A DNA stretch of 64,000 bases from Streptomyces sp. NBC_00287 (GCF_036173105.1 NZ_CP108053.1:4712001-4776000); one strand, 5' to 3'. Positions 16,184 through 25,277 are shown, numbered from the stretch's first letter. Made by a program: numbers and translations. Notes: generated by a model not told the origin, from the sequence alone.

Positions 16184-17467
16184 ATGGCTGACCAGTCCAT
16201 CCCGGAGGCCCGCACTCCGCTCGCCGACGAGCCGGCCTCCTCCCCGGCGTCCCCGCAGGGCCTTTCGCGACGGAAGCTCCTCGGCACCGCCGGTGCCACC
16301 GGGCTCGTGCTCGGCGCGGCGGGCGGGGCCGTGGGTTATGCCGCCGCGCCCTCGCAGGCGACTCCGCTCACCTCGCTGGGCGCGGACGAGGTGATGTTTC
16401 ACGGGAAACATCAGCCCGGCATCCTCCAGGGCCTCCAGGCCCGCGGCCATGTCCTCGCCTTCGACCTGGCGGCGGGCGCGGGCCGCAAGGAGGCCGCGGC
16501 TCTGCTGCGCCGCTGGTCGGAGACGGCACGGCGGCTGATGGCGGGCGAGGCCGCTTCTTCGGAGGACACCGATGTGGCCCGCGACGCCGGGCCCTCCTCG
16601 CTGACGATCACCTTCGGCTTCGGGCACAGCTTCTTCGCCCGTACCGGCCTGGAGAAGCAGCGCCCGGTCGCGCTGGACCCGCTGCCCGACTTCTCCTCCG
16701 ACCACCTCGACAAGGCCCGCAGCAACGGCGACCTGTGGGTGCAGATCGGCGCCAATGACGCGCTGGTCGCCTTCCACGCCCTGCGCGCGATCCAGAAGGA
16801 CGCCGGCAGCGCGGCCCGCGTCCGGTGGCAGATGAACGGCTTCAACCGCTCGCCGGGCGCCACCGCCCACCCCATGACGGCCCGCAATCTGATGGGCCAG
16901 CTCGACGGCACCCGCAATCCGAAGCCGGCCGAGTCCGACTTCGACCAGCGGATCTTCGTGCCGTCCTCCGGAGAGCCCGCGTGGATGGCGAACGGCTCCT
17001 ACGCCGTCGTACGCCGGATCCGGATGCTTCTCGACGACTGGGAGCGGCTCTCGGGCAGGGAGCAGGAGGACGTCATCGGCCGCCGCAAGTCCGACGGGGC
17101 GCCGCTCTCCGGGGGCACCGAGACCACCGAGATGGACCTGGAGAAGACGGACGCACAGGGAAACCTGGTCGTCCCGATCGACGCCCACGCCCGGATCACC
17201 CGGCCCGACCAGAACGGCGGGGCGGCGATGCTGCGGCGGCCGTTCTCCTACCACGACGGCATCGACGCTGACGGGACTCCGGACGCGGGACTGCTGTTCA
17301 TCTGCTGGCAGGCCGATCCGCTGCGCGGCTTCGTGACCGTGCAGCGCAAGCTCGACCGGGGCGATGCACTCTCGAAGTTCATCCGCCACGAGGCGAGCGG
17401 CCTGTTCGCGGTGCCGGGCGGGGCGGCCGAGGGAGAGTACGTCGGACAGGCGCTGCTGGAGGGGTGA
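16184..17467 (+). CDS. dtpA: Tat-exported dye-decolourising peroxidase
   Basis: 427 residues. The twin-arginine signal is LSRRKLLGTAGATGLVLG at about residues 28-45. The DyP heme signature GxxDG occurs as GQLDGTRNP with distal Asp241; the proximal His lies in the C-terminal half. In S. lividans DtpA is a Tat substrate needed for maturation of GlxA, encoded beside sco and ecuC as here. It starts five bases after the copCD stop, so it is cotranscribed. A one-mismatch parS site lies inside the coding sequence at 16396-16409, where it encodes MFHGKH. Confidence 0.93.
   Translation: MADQSIPEARTPLADEPASSPASPQGLSRRKLLGTAGATGLVLGAAGGAVGYAAAPSQATPLTSLGADEVMFHGKHQPGILQGLQARGHVLAFDLAAGAGRKEAAALLRRWSETARRLMAGEAASSEDTDVARDAGPSSLTITFGFGHSFFARTGLEKQRPVALDPLPDFSSDHLDKARSNGDLWVQIGANDALVAFHALRAIQKDAGSAARVRWQMNGFNRSPGATAHPMTARNLMGQLDGTRNPKPAESDFDQRIFVPSSGEPAWMANGSYAVVRRIRMLLDDWERLSGREQEDVIGRRKSDGAPLSGGTETTEMDLEKTDAQGNLVVPIDAHARITRPDQNGGAAMLRRPFSYHDGIDADGTPDAGLLFICWQADPLRGFVTVQRKLDRGDALSKFIRHEASGLFAVPGGAAEGEYVGQALLEG
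16396..16409. other. parS site (1 mismatch), inside dtpA
   Basis: GTTTCACGGGAAAC differs from the Streptomyces ParB site GTTTCACGTGAAAC at one central base. It lies within the dtpA reading frame. It is the furthest left of eight such sites in this window and probably among the weaker ones. Confidence 0.7.
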
Positions 17468-17536
17468 GGCCTGGCATGTTCACCCGGTCGTGAGACACGT
17501 ACGCCGGGCTTCCTCCGAGGCCATTAGGGTGAGGTC

Positions 17537-18469
17537 ATGCCAGCGAGCTATGCGTATCTCGGTCCCGAAGGCACCTTCACCGAAGCCGCCCTGCGCACGC
17601 TTCCCGAGGCGGCCACGCGGGAGCTGGTCCCGTATGTGTCCGTGCAGTCCGCGCTCGACGCGGTACGTACCGGTGAGGCCGAGGCCGCTTTCGTGCCGAT
17701 CGAGAACTCCGTCGAGGGCGGGATCACCACCACCCTCGACGAGCTGGTCGCGGGCGCCCCGCTGATGATCTACCGCGAGGTGCTGCTGTCGATCACCTTC
17801 GCGCTGCTGGTCCGGCCGGGCACCAAGCTCTCCGACATCAAGACGGTCTCCGCACACCCGGCCGCCCAGCCGCAGGTCCGCAACTGGCTGAAGAACAACC
17901 TCCCGGACGCGCACTGGGAATCGGCCGCCTCGAACGCGGACGCCGCCCGCCTGGTCCAGGAGGGGCAGTACGACGCGGCCTTCGCGGGCGAGTTCGCCGC
18001 CGCCCTGTACGGCCTCGAGGTCCTGGAGAGCGGGATCCACGACGCGGAGAACGCCCAGACCCGGTTTGTGCTGGTGGGCCGCCCGGCCCGGCCCGCGGCG
18101 CCGACCGGAGCGGACAAGACCTCCGTCGTGCTGTGGCAGCGCGACGACCACCCCGGCGGGCTGCGCGATCTGCTGGGCGAGTTCGCGACCCGGGGCATCA
18201 ACCTGATGCTGCTCCAGTCCCGGCCCACCGGCGCGGGCATCGGCAACTACTGCTTCTGCATCGACGCGGAGGGTCATATCTCCGACCGGCGAGTGGCGGA
18301 GGCCCTGATGGGGCTGAAGCGGATCTGCCTGGAGGTGCGGTACCTCGGCTCGTATCCGCGCGCGGATGTGGACGCGGACGGCGTCAGCGCGCCGCGGCCC
18401 GGGACCTCCGACGAGGCGTTCATGTCGGCCTCGGACTGGGTGGCGCGGTGCCAGGACGGGCGGTTCTGA
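17537..18469 (+). CDS. pheA: Prephenate dehydratase
   Basis: 310 residues. It opens with YLGPEGTFTEAAL, typical of monofunctional prephenate dehydratases, and has the catalytic TRF motif (QTRFVLVG) near residue 180, followed by a C-terminal ACT domain (about 200-280, GGLRDLLGEFATRGINLMLLQSRP abridged) for phenylalanine feedback. It converts prephenate to phenylpyruvate. No chorismate mutase domain is fused. A TAGGGT hexamer at 17525-17530 lies just before ATG 17537, so a short or absent leader is likely. It is followed by the DnaA-box region. Confidence 0.95.
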   Translation: MPASYAYLGPEGTFTEAALRTLPEAATRELVPYVSVQSALDAVRTGEAEAAFVPIENSVEGGITTTLDELVAGAPLMIYREVLLSITFALLVRPGTKLSDIKTVSAHPAAQPQVRNWLKNNLPDAHWESAASNADAARLVQEGQYDAAFAGEFAAALYGLEVLESGIHDAENAQTRFVLVGRPARPAAPTGADKTSVVLWQRDDHPGGLRDLLGEFATRGINLMLLQSRPTGAGIGNYCFCIDAEGHISDRRVAEALMGLKRICLEVRYLGSYPRADVDADGVSAPRPGTSDEAFMSASDWVARCQDGRF

Positions 18470-19001
18470 GCGCTGGTCGTACCAGCCGTTCATCGTTATC
18501 CACAGGAGTTATCCACAGGTCGGCCTCTCGACCTGGGGACAAGTCGACACCACAGCACGACTCAGTCGACAAATCGCCCTACAGCACCCTCCCTCGTCCA
18601 CCGGCGCGCAGTTCACCCTTCGTCCACTCGTTTCCTGCGAGCAATCCTTTGGAGCGACGCATTTCCACTCGAACGTGGGCGTAAAGGAGGTTTGCCCTGG
18701 GAATCACGAGGGTCGGCCGAGCTATTCGGAGTGATCAATTCCGGTGTCCACAGATCTTCCACACAGCCTGTGGATAACTCTTGGAGGGGTGTGGACGGCT
18801 GTGGATGACGCGGCCCCAAGTCCCGTTCTCCACAAGGAAATCCGGTCAACACCGCGCCCGTCGCATGCCCCGTCCCAGGGAGTGAGACACCTTTTATTGA
18901 CACGGGGCGCAATTCCGTCATAACGGTATGTAAGCCGCAGCTCGGGGCGCCCCGGAAAAGCGAGTCGTGAGTTGTGACTCGGCCCCGGTAGCCTTGAGCG
19001 C
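18470..19001. other. pheA-serS intergenic region with a DnaA-box cluster (18496-18834)
   Basis: This 532-bp gene-free region holds three perfect TTATCCACA boxes (18496-18504 and 18509-18517 on the plus strand; 18769-18777 on the minus strand). It also holds one-mismatch copies at 18744-18752 (GTGTCCACA), 18800-18808 (minus strand) and 18826-18834 (TTCTCCACA), plus weaker ones near 18755 and 18790. The first two are spaced 13 bp apart. Published work on S. coelicolor described DnaA-box clusters outside oriC, including the high-affinity D78 that titrates DnaA; this could be the equivalent of one of them. The serS promoter (TAGCCT about ten bases before its GTG) occupies the right end. Confidence 0.8.
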
Positions 19002-20279
19002 GTGATTGACCTTCGCCTGCTCCGTGAGGACCCCGACCGTGTGCGCGCGTCCCAGCGCGCCCGTGGAGAGGACGTCGCGCTCGTCGACGCTCTCCTGTCT
19101 GCCGACGAGCGGCGCAGGTCGTCCGGCGTCCGCTTCGACGAGCTGCGCTCCGAGCAGAAGTCGCTCGGCAAGCTGATCCCCAAGGCCACTCCGGAGGAGC
19201 GGGCCGAGCTTCTGCAGAAGGCGGAGCAGCTCAAGACGGACGTCAAGGCCGCGGAGGCCGCGCAGAACGAGGCGGACGACGAGACCAAGCGCCTCGCCCT
19301 CCAGCTCGGCAACCTCGTCCACCCGGACGTGCCGGTCGGCGGCGAGGAGGACTTCGTCGTCCTGGAGACGCACGGCACCATCCGCGACTTCGGCGCCGAG
19401 GGCTTCGAGCCCAAGGACCACCTGGAGCTCGGCGAGGCGCTGGGCGCCATCGACGTCGAGCGCGGCGCCAAGGTCTCCGGCTCGCGCTTCTACTACCTCA
19501 CCGGTGTCGGCGCCCTGCTGGAGCTGGCCCTCGTCAACGCGGCGATCGCCCAGGCCACCGAGGCCGGCTTCACCCCGATGCTGACCCCGGCGCTGGTCCG
19601 CCCGCGCGCCATGGAGGGCACCGGCTTCCTCGGCCAGGCCTCGGAGAACGTGTACCACCTGGAGAAGGACGACTACTACCTGGTCGGCACCTCCGAGGTC
19701 CCGCTCGCCGCGTACCACATGGACGAGATCCTCGACGCGGACAAGCTGCCGCTGCGGTACGCCGGCTTCTCGCCGTGCTTCCGCCGCGAGGCCGGCACCT
19801 ACGGCAAGGACACCCGGGGCATCTTCCGCGTGCACCAGTTCGACAAGGTCGAGATGTTCTCCTACGTCGTCCCCGAGGACGCGGAGAACGAGCACAAGCG
19901 GCTCCTGGACTGGGAGAAGCAGTGGCTCACCGGCCTGGAGCTGCCCTTCCAGGTCATCGACGTCGCCTCGGGCGACCTGGGCGCCTCCGCCTCCCGTAAG
20001 TACGACTGCGAGGCGTGGATCCCGACCCAGGGCAAGTACCGCGAGCTGACCTCGGCCTCCAACTGCGACGGCTTCCAGGCGCGCCGCCTGTCCGTCCGTA
20101 TGCGCGACGGCAAGAAGGTGCAGCCGCTGGCGACCCTCAACGGCACGCTGTGCGCGGTGCCGCGCACGATCGTGGCGATCCTGGAGAACCACCAGCTGGC
20201 CGACGGTTCGGTGCGGGTGCCCGAGGTGCTGCGTCCGTACCTGGGCGGCCGGGAGCTGTTGGAGCCGGTCGCCAAGTGA
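19002..20279 (+). CDS. serS: Seryl-tRNA synthetase
   Basis: 425 residues, the normal length. The N-terminal tRNA-binding coiled coil (about 30-100) begins with MIDLRLLREDPDRVRASQRARG. Class II motifs follow: motif 2 FRREAGTYGKDTRGIFRVHQF near residues 260-280 and motif 3 at the C-terminus (NGTLCAVPRTIVAILENHQ). It charges tRNA-Ser; a tRNA-Ser(GCU) gene lies 0.8 kb downstream. GTG 19002 lies just after a possible -10 (TAGCCT), so the mRNA may be leaderless. It overlaps the following HAD gene (GTGA). Confidence 0.97.
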   Translation: MIDLRLLREDPDRVRASQRARGEDVALVDALLSADERRRSSGVRFDELRSEQKSLGKLIPKATPEERAELLQKAEQLKTDVKAAEAAQNEADDETKRLALQLGNLVHPDVPVGGEEDFVVLETHGTIRDFGAEGFEPKDHLELGEALGAIDVERGAKVSGSRFYYLTGVGALLELALVNAAIAQATEAGFTPMLTPALVRPRAMEGTGFLGQASENVYHLEKDDYYLVGTSEVPLAAYHMDEILDADKLPLRYAGFSPCFRREAGTYGKDTRGIFRVHQFDKVEMFSYVVPEDAENEHKRLLDWEKQWLTGLELPFQVIDVASGDLGASASRKYDCEAWIPTQGKYRELTSASNCDGFQARRLSVRMRDGKKVQPLATLNGTLCAVPRTIVAILENHQLADGSVRVPEVLRPYLGGRELLEPVAK

Positions 20280-21073
20280 GTTTCGCCTATCGGCTGATCG
20301 CGACCGATCTCGACGGGACGCTGCTGCGCTCCGACGACTCGATCTCGCAGCGCACCCGTGACGCGCTCGCCGCGGCCACCGCGGCGGGCGCCGCGCACAT
20401 CGTCGTGACCGGACGTGCGGCGCCCTGGACCCGGCACATCCTCGACGACCTGGGGTACCAGGGGCTCGCGGTGTGCGCGCAGGGTGCACAGGTGTACGAC
20501 GCCGGTGAGCACCGTCTGCTGACTTCGGTGACGCTCGACCGGCAACTGGCCGGGGTGGCGCTCGCGAAGATCGAGGCGGAGGTCGGTCCCCTGTTCCTGG
20601 CGGCGAGCCGGGACGGGCTGGAAGGCGAGGTGCTGGTCGGGCCGGGGTACGCGCTCACGGGCTCGCTGCCGTCGACGTCGTTCACGGATGCGTCGGATCT
20701 GTGGTCGGCCCCGCTGAACAAGATCTACATACAGCACCCTTCGCTGACGGACGACGAACTGGCGGACGCCGCGAGGCGCGCCGCGGGTGGGTTCGTGACG
20801 GTGGCGATGGCGGGCGCGGGGATTGTGGAGCTGCTTCCGCTGGGGCTGTCGAAGGCGACGGGGCTGTCCATCGCGGCCCGCCGCCTGGGCCTGAAGGCCG
20901 CCGACACGATCGCCTTCGGCGACATGCCGAACGACCTGCCGATGTTCGCCTGGTCGTCGTACGGCGTGGCGATGGCGGGGGCACACGAGGAACTCAAGGC
21001 GGTGGCGGACGAGGTCACGTCCTCCAATGACGAGGACGGGATCGCGGTCGTGCTCGAACGACTGCTGTCGTAA
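20276..21073 (+). CDS. HAD-superfamily (Cof-type) phosphatase
   Basis: 265 residues. The HAD motifs are IATDLDGTLL (nucleophile Asp near residue 10), VVTGR (motif II), Lys in GLSKATG and GDMPNDLPMF (motif IV), with a C2B-type cap. Cof-type enzymes dephosphorylate sugar phosphates or cofactors; the substrate is not apparent. It is translationally coupled to serS. A related protein lies at 29654-30523. Chosen start GTG 20276. Confidence 0.9.
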   Translation: MSFAYRLIATDLDGTLLRSDDSISQRTRDALAAATAAGAAHIVVTGRAAPWTRHILDDLGYQGLAVCAQGAQVYDAGEHRLLTSVTLDRQLAGVALAKIEAEVGPLFLAASRDGLEGEVLVGPGYALTGSLPSTSFTDASDLWSAPLNKIYIQHPSLTDDELADAARRAAGGFVTVAMAGAGIVELLPLGLSKATGLSIAARRLGLKAADTIAFGDMPNDLPMFAWSSYGVAMAGAHEELKAVADEVTSSNDEDGIAVVLERLLS

Positions 21074-21075
21074 CT

Positions 21076-21163
<88 letters not shown>

Positions 21164-21219
21164 GGGTGGGCGGCCTCACGCGAAGTGGGATTCGCGTGCT
21201 CGAAGCGGCCGCCCCGGGC

Positions 21220-21294
21220 AGCTCCCCGATGCGGTGCGGGCTCGACGGTGGGTAACTACACCGGAGCCCGCCGCGGGCTGCCCTGTGGGGAGCT
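21220..21294. other. Nested inverted repeats upstream of tRNA-Ser
   Basis: Outer arms AGCTCCCC (21220-21227) and GGGGAGCT (21287-21294) enclose inner arms GCGGGCTC (21236-21243) and GAGCCCGC (21264-21271) around a 20-base loop. The structure is 57-130 bp upstream of the tRNA gene. It may be a small structured RNA, a terminator, or a remnant; no family is recognised. Confidence 0.45.
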
Positions 21295-21419
21295 CGACGG
21301 ACTGTCGTGCATGGACATCGTCGCGCTCCTCCCCAGCTGGTGGCGCCGACCGGATCCGGCGTCCTGGACATCAACCATCCTGCCCGCCCCCCGAGTTGAC
21401 CGCCACCGAATAAACCGCC

Positions 21420-21500
21420 TCAGCGCCGCCGCCACTTGCGACGGCGCCCCTTGCTGAAGAACCAGCCCGCCGGGGGCTCGTCGGAGCGCCAGCCGTACAT
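21420..21500 (-). CDS. Possible 26-residue basic small protein
   Basis: ATG 21500 opens a frame of 26 codons ending TGA at 21420. It encodes a Trp-rich start (MYGWRSDEPPAGWFF) and a very basic tail (KGRRRKWRRR). It lies alone between tRNA-Ser and the ABC permease gene, and a GGGGC stretch just upstream could serve as ribosome site. The unusual composition is more than chance GC-rich sequence usually gives, but there is no homology evidence. Confidence 0.3.
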   Translation of the reverse strand: MYGWRSDEPPAGWFFSKGRRRKWRRR

Positions 21501-21560
21501 GCCCCGTTGTGCCCCAGTCTGACCGGACAGGGATGAAGTCCCTGTCAGTAAACGGCGCGG

Positions 21561-22280
21561 CTACTCCTCGCCCGCCAGTGTCAGCGAGCGCAGCTTCTGG
21601 CCCGCGTACCAGGTGGCGAGGACCGTCACCGCGACCAGGAGCACCGTCGCCGTGGTGATGCCCACGTCCGAGGTGACGAGGTCCCCGCCGGTCACCTCAT
21701 GAGCGACGGCCAGCGACCACTGCTGGACGCTCAGCGTGCGCGCGCCCGCCACCAGGGAGCCGAACAGGGCCTCCCAGACCAGGGCGTAGACCAGACCGAA
21801 GACCACCGCGTGCCGGGACACCGTGCCGAGGAGCAGGAAGAGTGCCGCGTAGGCGATGGAGGCGACCAGTGCCGCCACCGTGTAGGCCACGGCGATCTGC
21901 TGGCCGTTGCCGTTGAGGATGAAGCCGGAGATCAGGGTCGGTACCGCGGAGAACACCATCGTCACCGCGATGGCCACGATCAGCTTGGTGAAGATGATCG
22001 TCGGGCGCTTGATCGGCTTGGACAGCAGATACACCACCGAGCCGTCGTCGATCTCCGGTCCGATCGCTCCGGTGCCCGCGATGACGCCGATGATCGGCAC
22101 CATGGTGGCCAGCGCGATCCCGCCGAGCAGGTCGGAGGCGGTCTGGTCGTCGGCGCCGGCGAGGGCACGGACGATCACCGAGATCACGATCAGCAGCAGC
22201 GGCAGGGCGCCGAGGATGAGGGCCCGGCGGCGGCCGAGCAGGGCCCGGTAGGTGAGTCGGGCGACTGTGGGGTCGTACAT
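21561..22280 (-). CDS. ABC-2 type transporter permease
   Basis: 239 residues with six hydrophobic segments and the ABC-2 pattern (GPEIDDGSVVYLLSKPIKRPTI near residues 75-95). It is the last gene of a four-gene leftward operon made of two ATPase/permease pairs; it pairs with the ATPase just upstream (stop-to-start gap of 10 bp). The substrate is unknown; such systems export lipids, antibiotics or peptides. Confidence 0.87.
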   Translation of the reverse strand: MYDPTVARLTYRALLGRRRALILGALPLLLIVISVIVRALAGADDQTASDLLGGIALATMVPIIGVIAGTGAIGPEIDDGSVVYLLSKPIKRPTIIFTKLIVAIAVTMVFSAVPTLISGFILNGNGQQIAVAYTVAALVASIAYAALFLLLGTVSRHAVVFGLVYALVWEALFGSLVAGARTLSVQQWSLAVAHEVTGGDLVTSDVGITTATVLLVAVTVLATWYAGQKLRSLTLAGEE

Positions 22281-22290
22281 CTTGGGCCTC

Positions 22291-23202
22291 CTACGCCGCG
22301 ACGAGATACGAGAAGACGGACTCGAGGGACTCGTCGGACGGCGAGACCGTGTGCAGCCGGATGCCGTGGTCGCGGGCGACCCGCGGCAGCAGGGCCGTGA
22401 AGCGGCCGAAGTCGACGGCCTGGATGCGCAACGCGCCCTCCGCCAGGTCGACTTCGATGCCGGAGGTCGACGGGTCGGCGATCAGCGCGGCCGCGAGGGC
22501 GCGGTCGTCGCTGGAGCGCACCAGGTAGCGGTGCGGGCGGTCGGTCATCAGGCGGCGGATCTTGCGGAAGTCACCGCTGGCCGCGTGCCGTCCGGCGACG
22601 ACGACCTCGATGTGCCAGGCGAGTTGCTCGACCTCTTCGAGGATGTGGGAGGAGAAGAGGACCGTGCGGCCCTCGTCGCCCATCTTCCGCAGGAGGTCCA
22701 TCAACTGCATGCGCTGGCGCGGGTCCATGCCGTTGAAGGGCTCGTCGAGCAGGAGCAGCGACGGGTTGTGGACCAGCGCGCTCGCCATCTTCACGCGCTG
22801 CCGCATGCCCTTGGAGTACGTCTGGATCTTGCGGTCCTGCGCGTACTCCATCTCGACCGTGGCCAGCGCCCTCTGGGCGGCCTTCGCGCCCAGGCCGTGC
22901 AACTCGGCGTTGGCGACGACGAATTCGCGGCCGGTGAGGAAGTCGTACATCGCCTCGCGCTCGGGGACGATGCCGATGTGCTTGTAGATCGACTCGTTGC
23001 GCCACACCTGCTCGCCGTCGAGCGTGACGGTGCCGTTGGAGGGGGCCAGGAAGCCGCCCATCATGTTGATGAGGGTGGACTTTCCGGCGCCGTTGGGGCC
23101 GAGCAGGCCGGTCACGCCGGGGCCGATGGTCATGGTGATGTCGTTGACGGCGACCACATTGCCGAACCAGCGCGATACGTGGTCGATGTTGAGCGTGGTC
23201 AC
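22291..23202 (-). CDS. ABC transporter ATP-binding protein
   Basis: 303 residues. Walker A GPNGAGKST (about 34-42), signature YSKGMRQRV and Walker B LLLLDEPF are all present, with a C-terminal domain of about 85 residues seen in ABC-2 exporters of the NatA type. GTG 23202 overlaps the stop of the upstream permease by 4 bp, which fixes the start. It energises the adjacent permease. Confidence 0.9.
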   Translation of the reverse strand: MTTLNIDHVSRWFGNVVAVNDITMTIGPGVTGLLGPNGAGKSTLINMMGGFLAPSNGTVTLDGEQVWRNESIYKHIGIVPEREAMYDFLTGREFVVANAELHGLGAKAAQRALATVEMEYAQDRKIQTYSKGMRQRVKMASALVHNPSLLLLDEPFNGMDPRQRMQLMDLLRKMGDEGRTVLFSSHILEEVEQLAWHIEVVVAGRHAASGDFRKIRRLMTDRPHRYLVRSSDDRALAAALIADPSTSGIEVDLAEGALRIQAVDFGRFTALLPRVARDHGIRLHTVSPSDESLESVFSYLVAA

Positions 23203-24098
23203 AGTCCGACCTTTCGGTAGCGGCGCATCAGCAGGCCGTAGCAGGCGGCGATCAGGCCGAGGGTGACGAGGACGTAGACCACGCCCTCCCCGTTCGTCGG
23301 GCCGACGCCTCCGGGGAACGCCGAGGTCGCGCCGAGGAACGCGGACTGCACTCCGTCGATGAGCGTGATCGGCGAGAAGAGGCCGATCCAGGCGATGGAT
23401 CCGGTGCTGTCCTGCACCTCGGCGATGGCCTGGAGGGTGGAGACGGCGCCGTAGGAGATGGTCAGTACGGCGATCACGGCGGCGATGCCGAAGCCGCGGC
23501 GCGGGGTGACCGAGGCGATGACCAGGCCGAGGCCGGCGAAGAGCAGCGAGAGCAGAGCCACCGAGACGAGTCCCTGTGCGAATCCCTTGGTCTGGTCGGT
23601 GAAGTCGAGCTTGGCCAGCAGCGCGCCCACATAGAGGACGAGCAGCGGAGCCGCGGTGAGGACGAACATCGCCGAGGCCAGCGCCGCGAACTTCGCGCGC
23701 ACATAGTCCGCGGTCTCGATCGGCCGCGAGAAGTACAGCGGCACGGTCTTGAAGCGCAGGTCGCGGGAGACGGACTGGGGTGCCTGGGAGGCGACGTAGA
23801 GGCTGATGACCGCCTGCATGACGATCGCGTAGCGGGTGTAGTCGACGGGCAGGTCGTTCGCCTTGGTGGCGACGGCGACCGCGACCATGATGGCCGCCGG
23901 TACGCACATCACCACGAACAGCAGCATCGGCAGCACCTTGGACTTCACCGAGCGGCCGAGGCCGTAGGCGCCGCGCAGGGACTGCGAGTAGAGGGAGCGG
24001 GTGGCGTAGGTGCGGCCGAGGCGGGGGCCGTCGTAGTTGCGGTAGCCGATGTCGTGGATGCGGGTCTGGTCGCCCGCAACGGGCTGGTCAAGAGCCAT
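23199..24098 (-). CDS. ABC-2 type transporter permease
   Basis: 299 residues, six or seven membrane helices after a 50-residue cytoplasmic N-terminus (HDIGYRNYDGPRLGRTYATR). The stretch RDLRFKTVPLYFSRPIETADYVRAK is typical of ABC-2 permeases. It overlaps the genes on both sides, so all four ABC genes are one operon. It pairs with the ATPase encoded at 24088-25050. Confidence 0.88.
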   Translation of the reverse strand: MALDQPVAGDQTRIHDIGYRNYDGPRLGRTYATRSLYSQSLRGAYGLGRSVKSKVLPMLLFVVMCVPAAIMVAVAVATKANDLPVDYTRYAIVMQAVISLYVASQAPQSVSRDLRFKTVPLYFSRPIETADYVRAKFAALASAMFVLTAAPLLVLYVGALLAKLDFTDQTKGFAQGLVSVALLSLLFAGLGLVIASVTPRRGFGIAAVIAVLTISYGAVSTLQAIAEVQDSTGSIAWIGLFSPITLIDGVQSAFLGATSAFPGGVGPTNGEGVVYVLVTLGLIAACYGLLMRRYRKVGL

Positions 24099-25050
24099 GA
24101 ACGGCCGCCTCCTTCCGCTGCTCGTCGCTGTCGGTGAAGACCTCCGCGATGTGATGCCGGCGCTGCTCCATGCGCACCAGGCCGAGGCCGAGGTCCGCGA
24201 TCACGTCGCGGACCAGGTCGTACGTCGCCTCGCCCTGCGCGGTCAGCAGCAGGATGTGCCCGGCGCCCGGGAGGCCGCTGCCTTCGTCGGTGGTCACCCC
24301 GCGCGCGTGGAGCGCCTCGCGCACCGCGCGGGTGCCGTCGGGGTGTTCGTCGGTGTCGGTGACCTCGATCGCGAGGGTGGTCGTGGTCTGGGTGAAGTCG
24401 GTGGTGGAGCTGGAGCGCAGCAGCTTGCCGCCGTCGATGACGACGACGTGGTCGCAGGTCCGCTCCAGCTCGCCCAGCAGATGGGAGGTGACCAGCACCG
24501 AGATGCCGAAGTCCGTGTGGATCCGGCGGATCAGGCCGAGCATCTCGTCGCGGCCGACCGGGTCGAGGCCGTTGGTCGGCTCGTCGAGGAAGACCAGGTG
24601 CGGGTCGTGGACCAGGGCCTGGGCCAGCTTCACGCGCTGCTTCATGCCGGTGGAGTAGCCGCCGATGGGGCGGTAGCGCTCCTCGTACAGACCGACATGG
24701 CGCAGCGTGTCCGCGGTGCGCTCGCGCGCTGCGGTCGGCGGCAGCCCTGACATGCGCGCCATATGGACGACGAACTCGGTGGCCGAGACGTCCGGCGGCA
24801 GACAGTCGTGCTCCGGCATATAGCCGACGCGTTCACGGATGGCGGCGCCCTTGGTGGCGACGTCGAGGCCCAGCACCTCGGCGCGGCCCTCCGTGGCGGG
24901 GGACAGACCCAGCAGGATCTTGATCAGTGTGGACTTGCCGGCTCCATTGGCTCCGACGAGTCCGGTCACACCGGGCCCGACGTCCACGGAGAGCCGGTCA
25001 AGCGCGGTCACCCGGGGGAACCGCTTGCTCAGGCTTTCGGTCGCGATCAC
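24088..25050 (-). CDS. ABC transporter ATP-binding protein, first gene of the double ABC operon
   Basis: 320 residues from GTG 25050. Walker A GANGAGKST, signature YSTGMKQRV and Walker B LVFLDEPT are complete. The frame is open upstream to 25239, but the extra residues show no ABC similarity; family members begin close to IATESLSKRFPRVTALD, so GTG 25050 (or 25056) is preferred. No clear ribosome site is visible at either. It overlaps the downstream permease by 11 bp. The region 25057-25277 is the divergent promoter region shared with the M24 peptidase. Confidence 0.87.
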   Translation of the reverse strand: MIATESLSKRFPRVTALDRLSVDVGPGVTGLVGANGAGKSTLIKILLGLSPATEGRAEVLGLDVATKGAAIRERVGYMPEHDCLPPDVSATEFVVHMARMSGLPPTAARERTADTLRHVGLYEERYRPIGGYSTGMKQRVKLAQALVHDPHLVFLDEPTNGLDPVGRDEMLGLIRRIHTDFGISVLVTSHLLGELERTCDHVVVIDGGKLLRSSSTTDFTQTTTTLAIEVTDTDEHPDGTRAVREALHARGVTTDEGSGLPGAGHILLLTAQGEATYDLVRDVIADLGLGLVRMEQRRHHIAEVFTDSDEQRKEAAVHGS

Positions 25051-25277
25051 AGTCACGACAATGACGGTAGTGACACGGAACACGTCGGTCGTCAGACCGT
25101 AGAGCCGTCTTGGGGTCCCTCTGGAGTCGTACGGGTCCTTAGGGGTCACCCTGAGGTCGAACAACGAGAGCCTCGCGAGGGCCGTCGGCACCCGCCTATT
25201 GACGGTGGGTCTAACAAGTGCCAGATTCTCCGATGTCAAGTTACGAGCGCGTACCGCAACCGGTGGGACGGGGTGCC

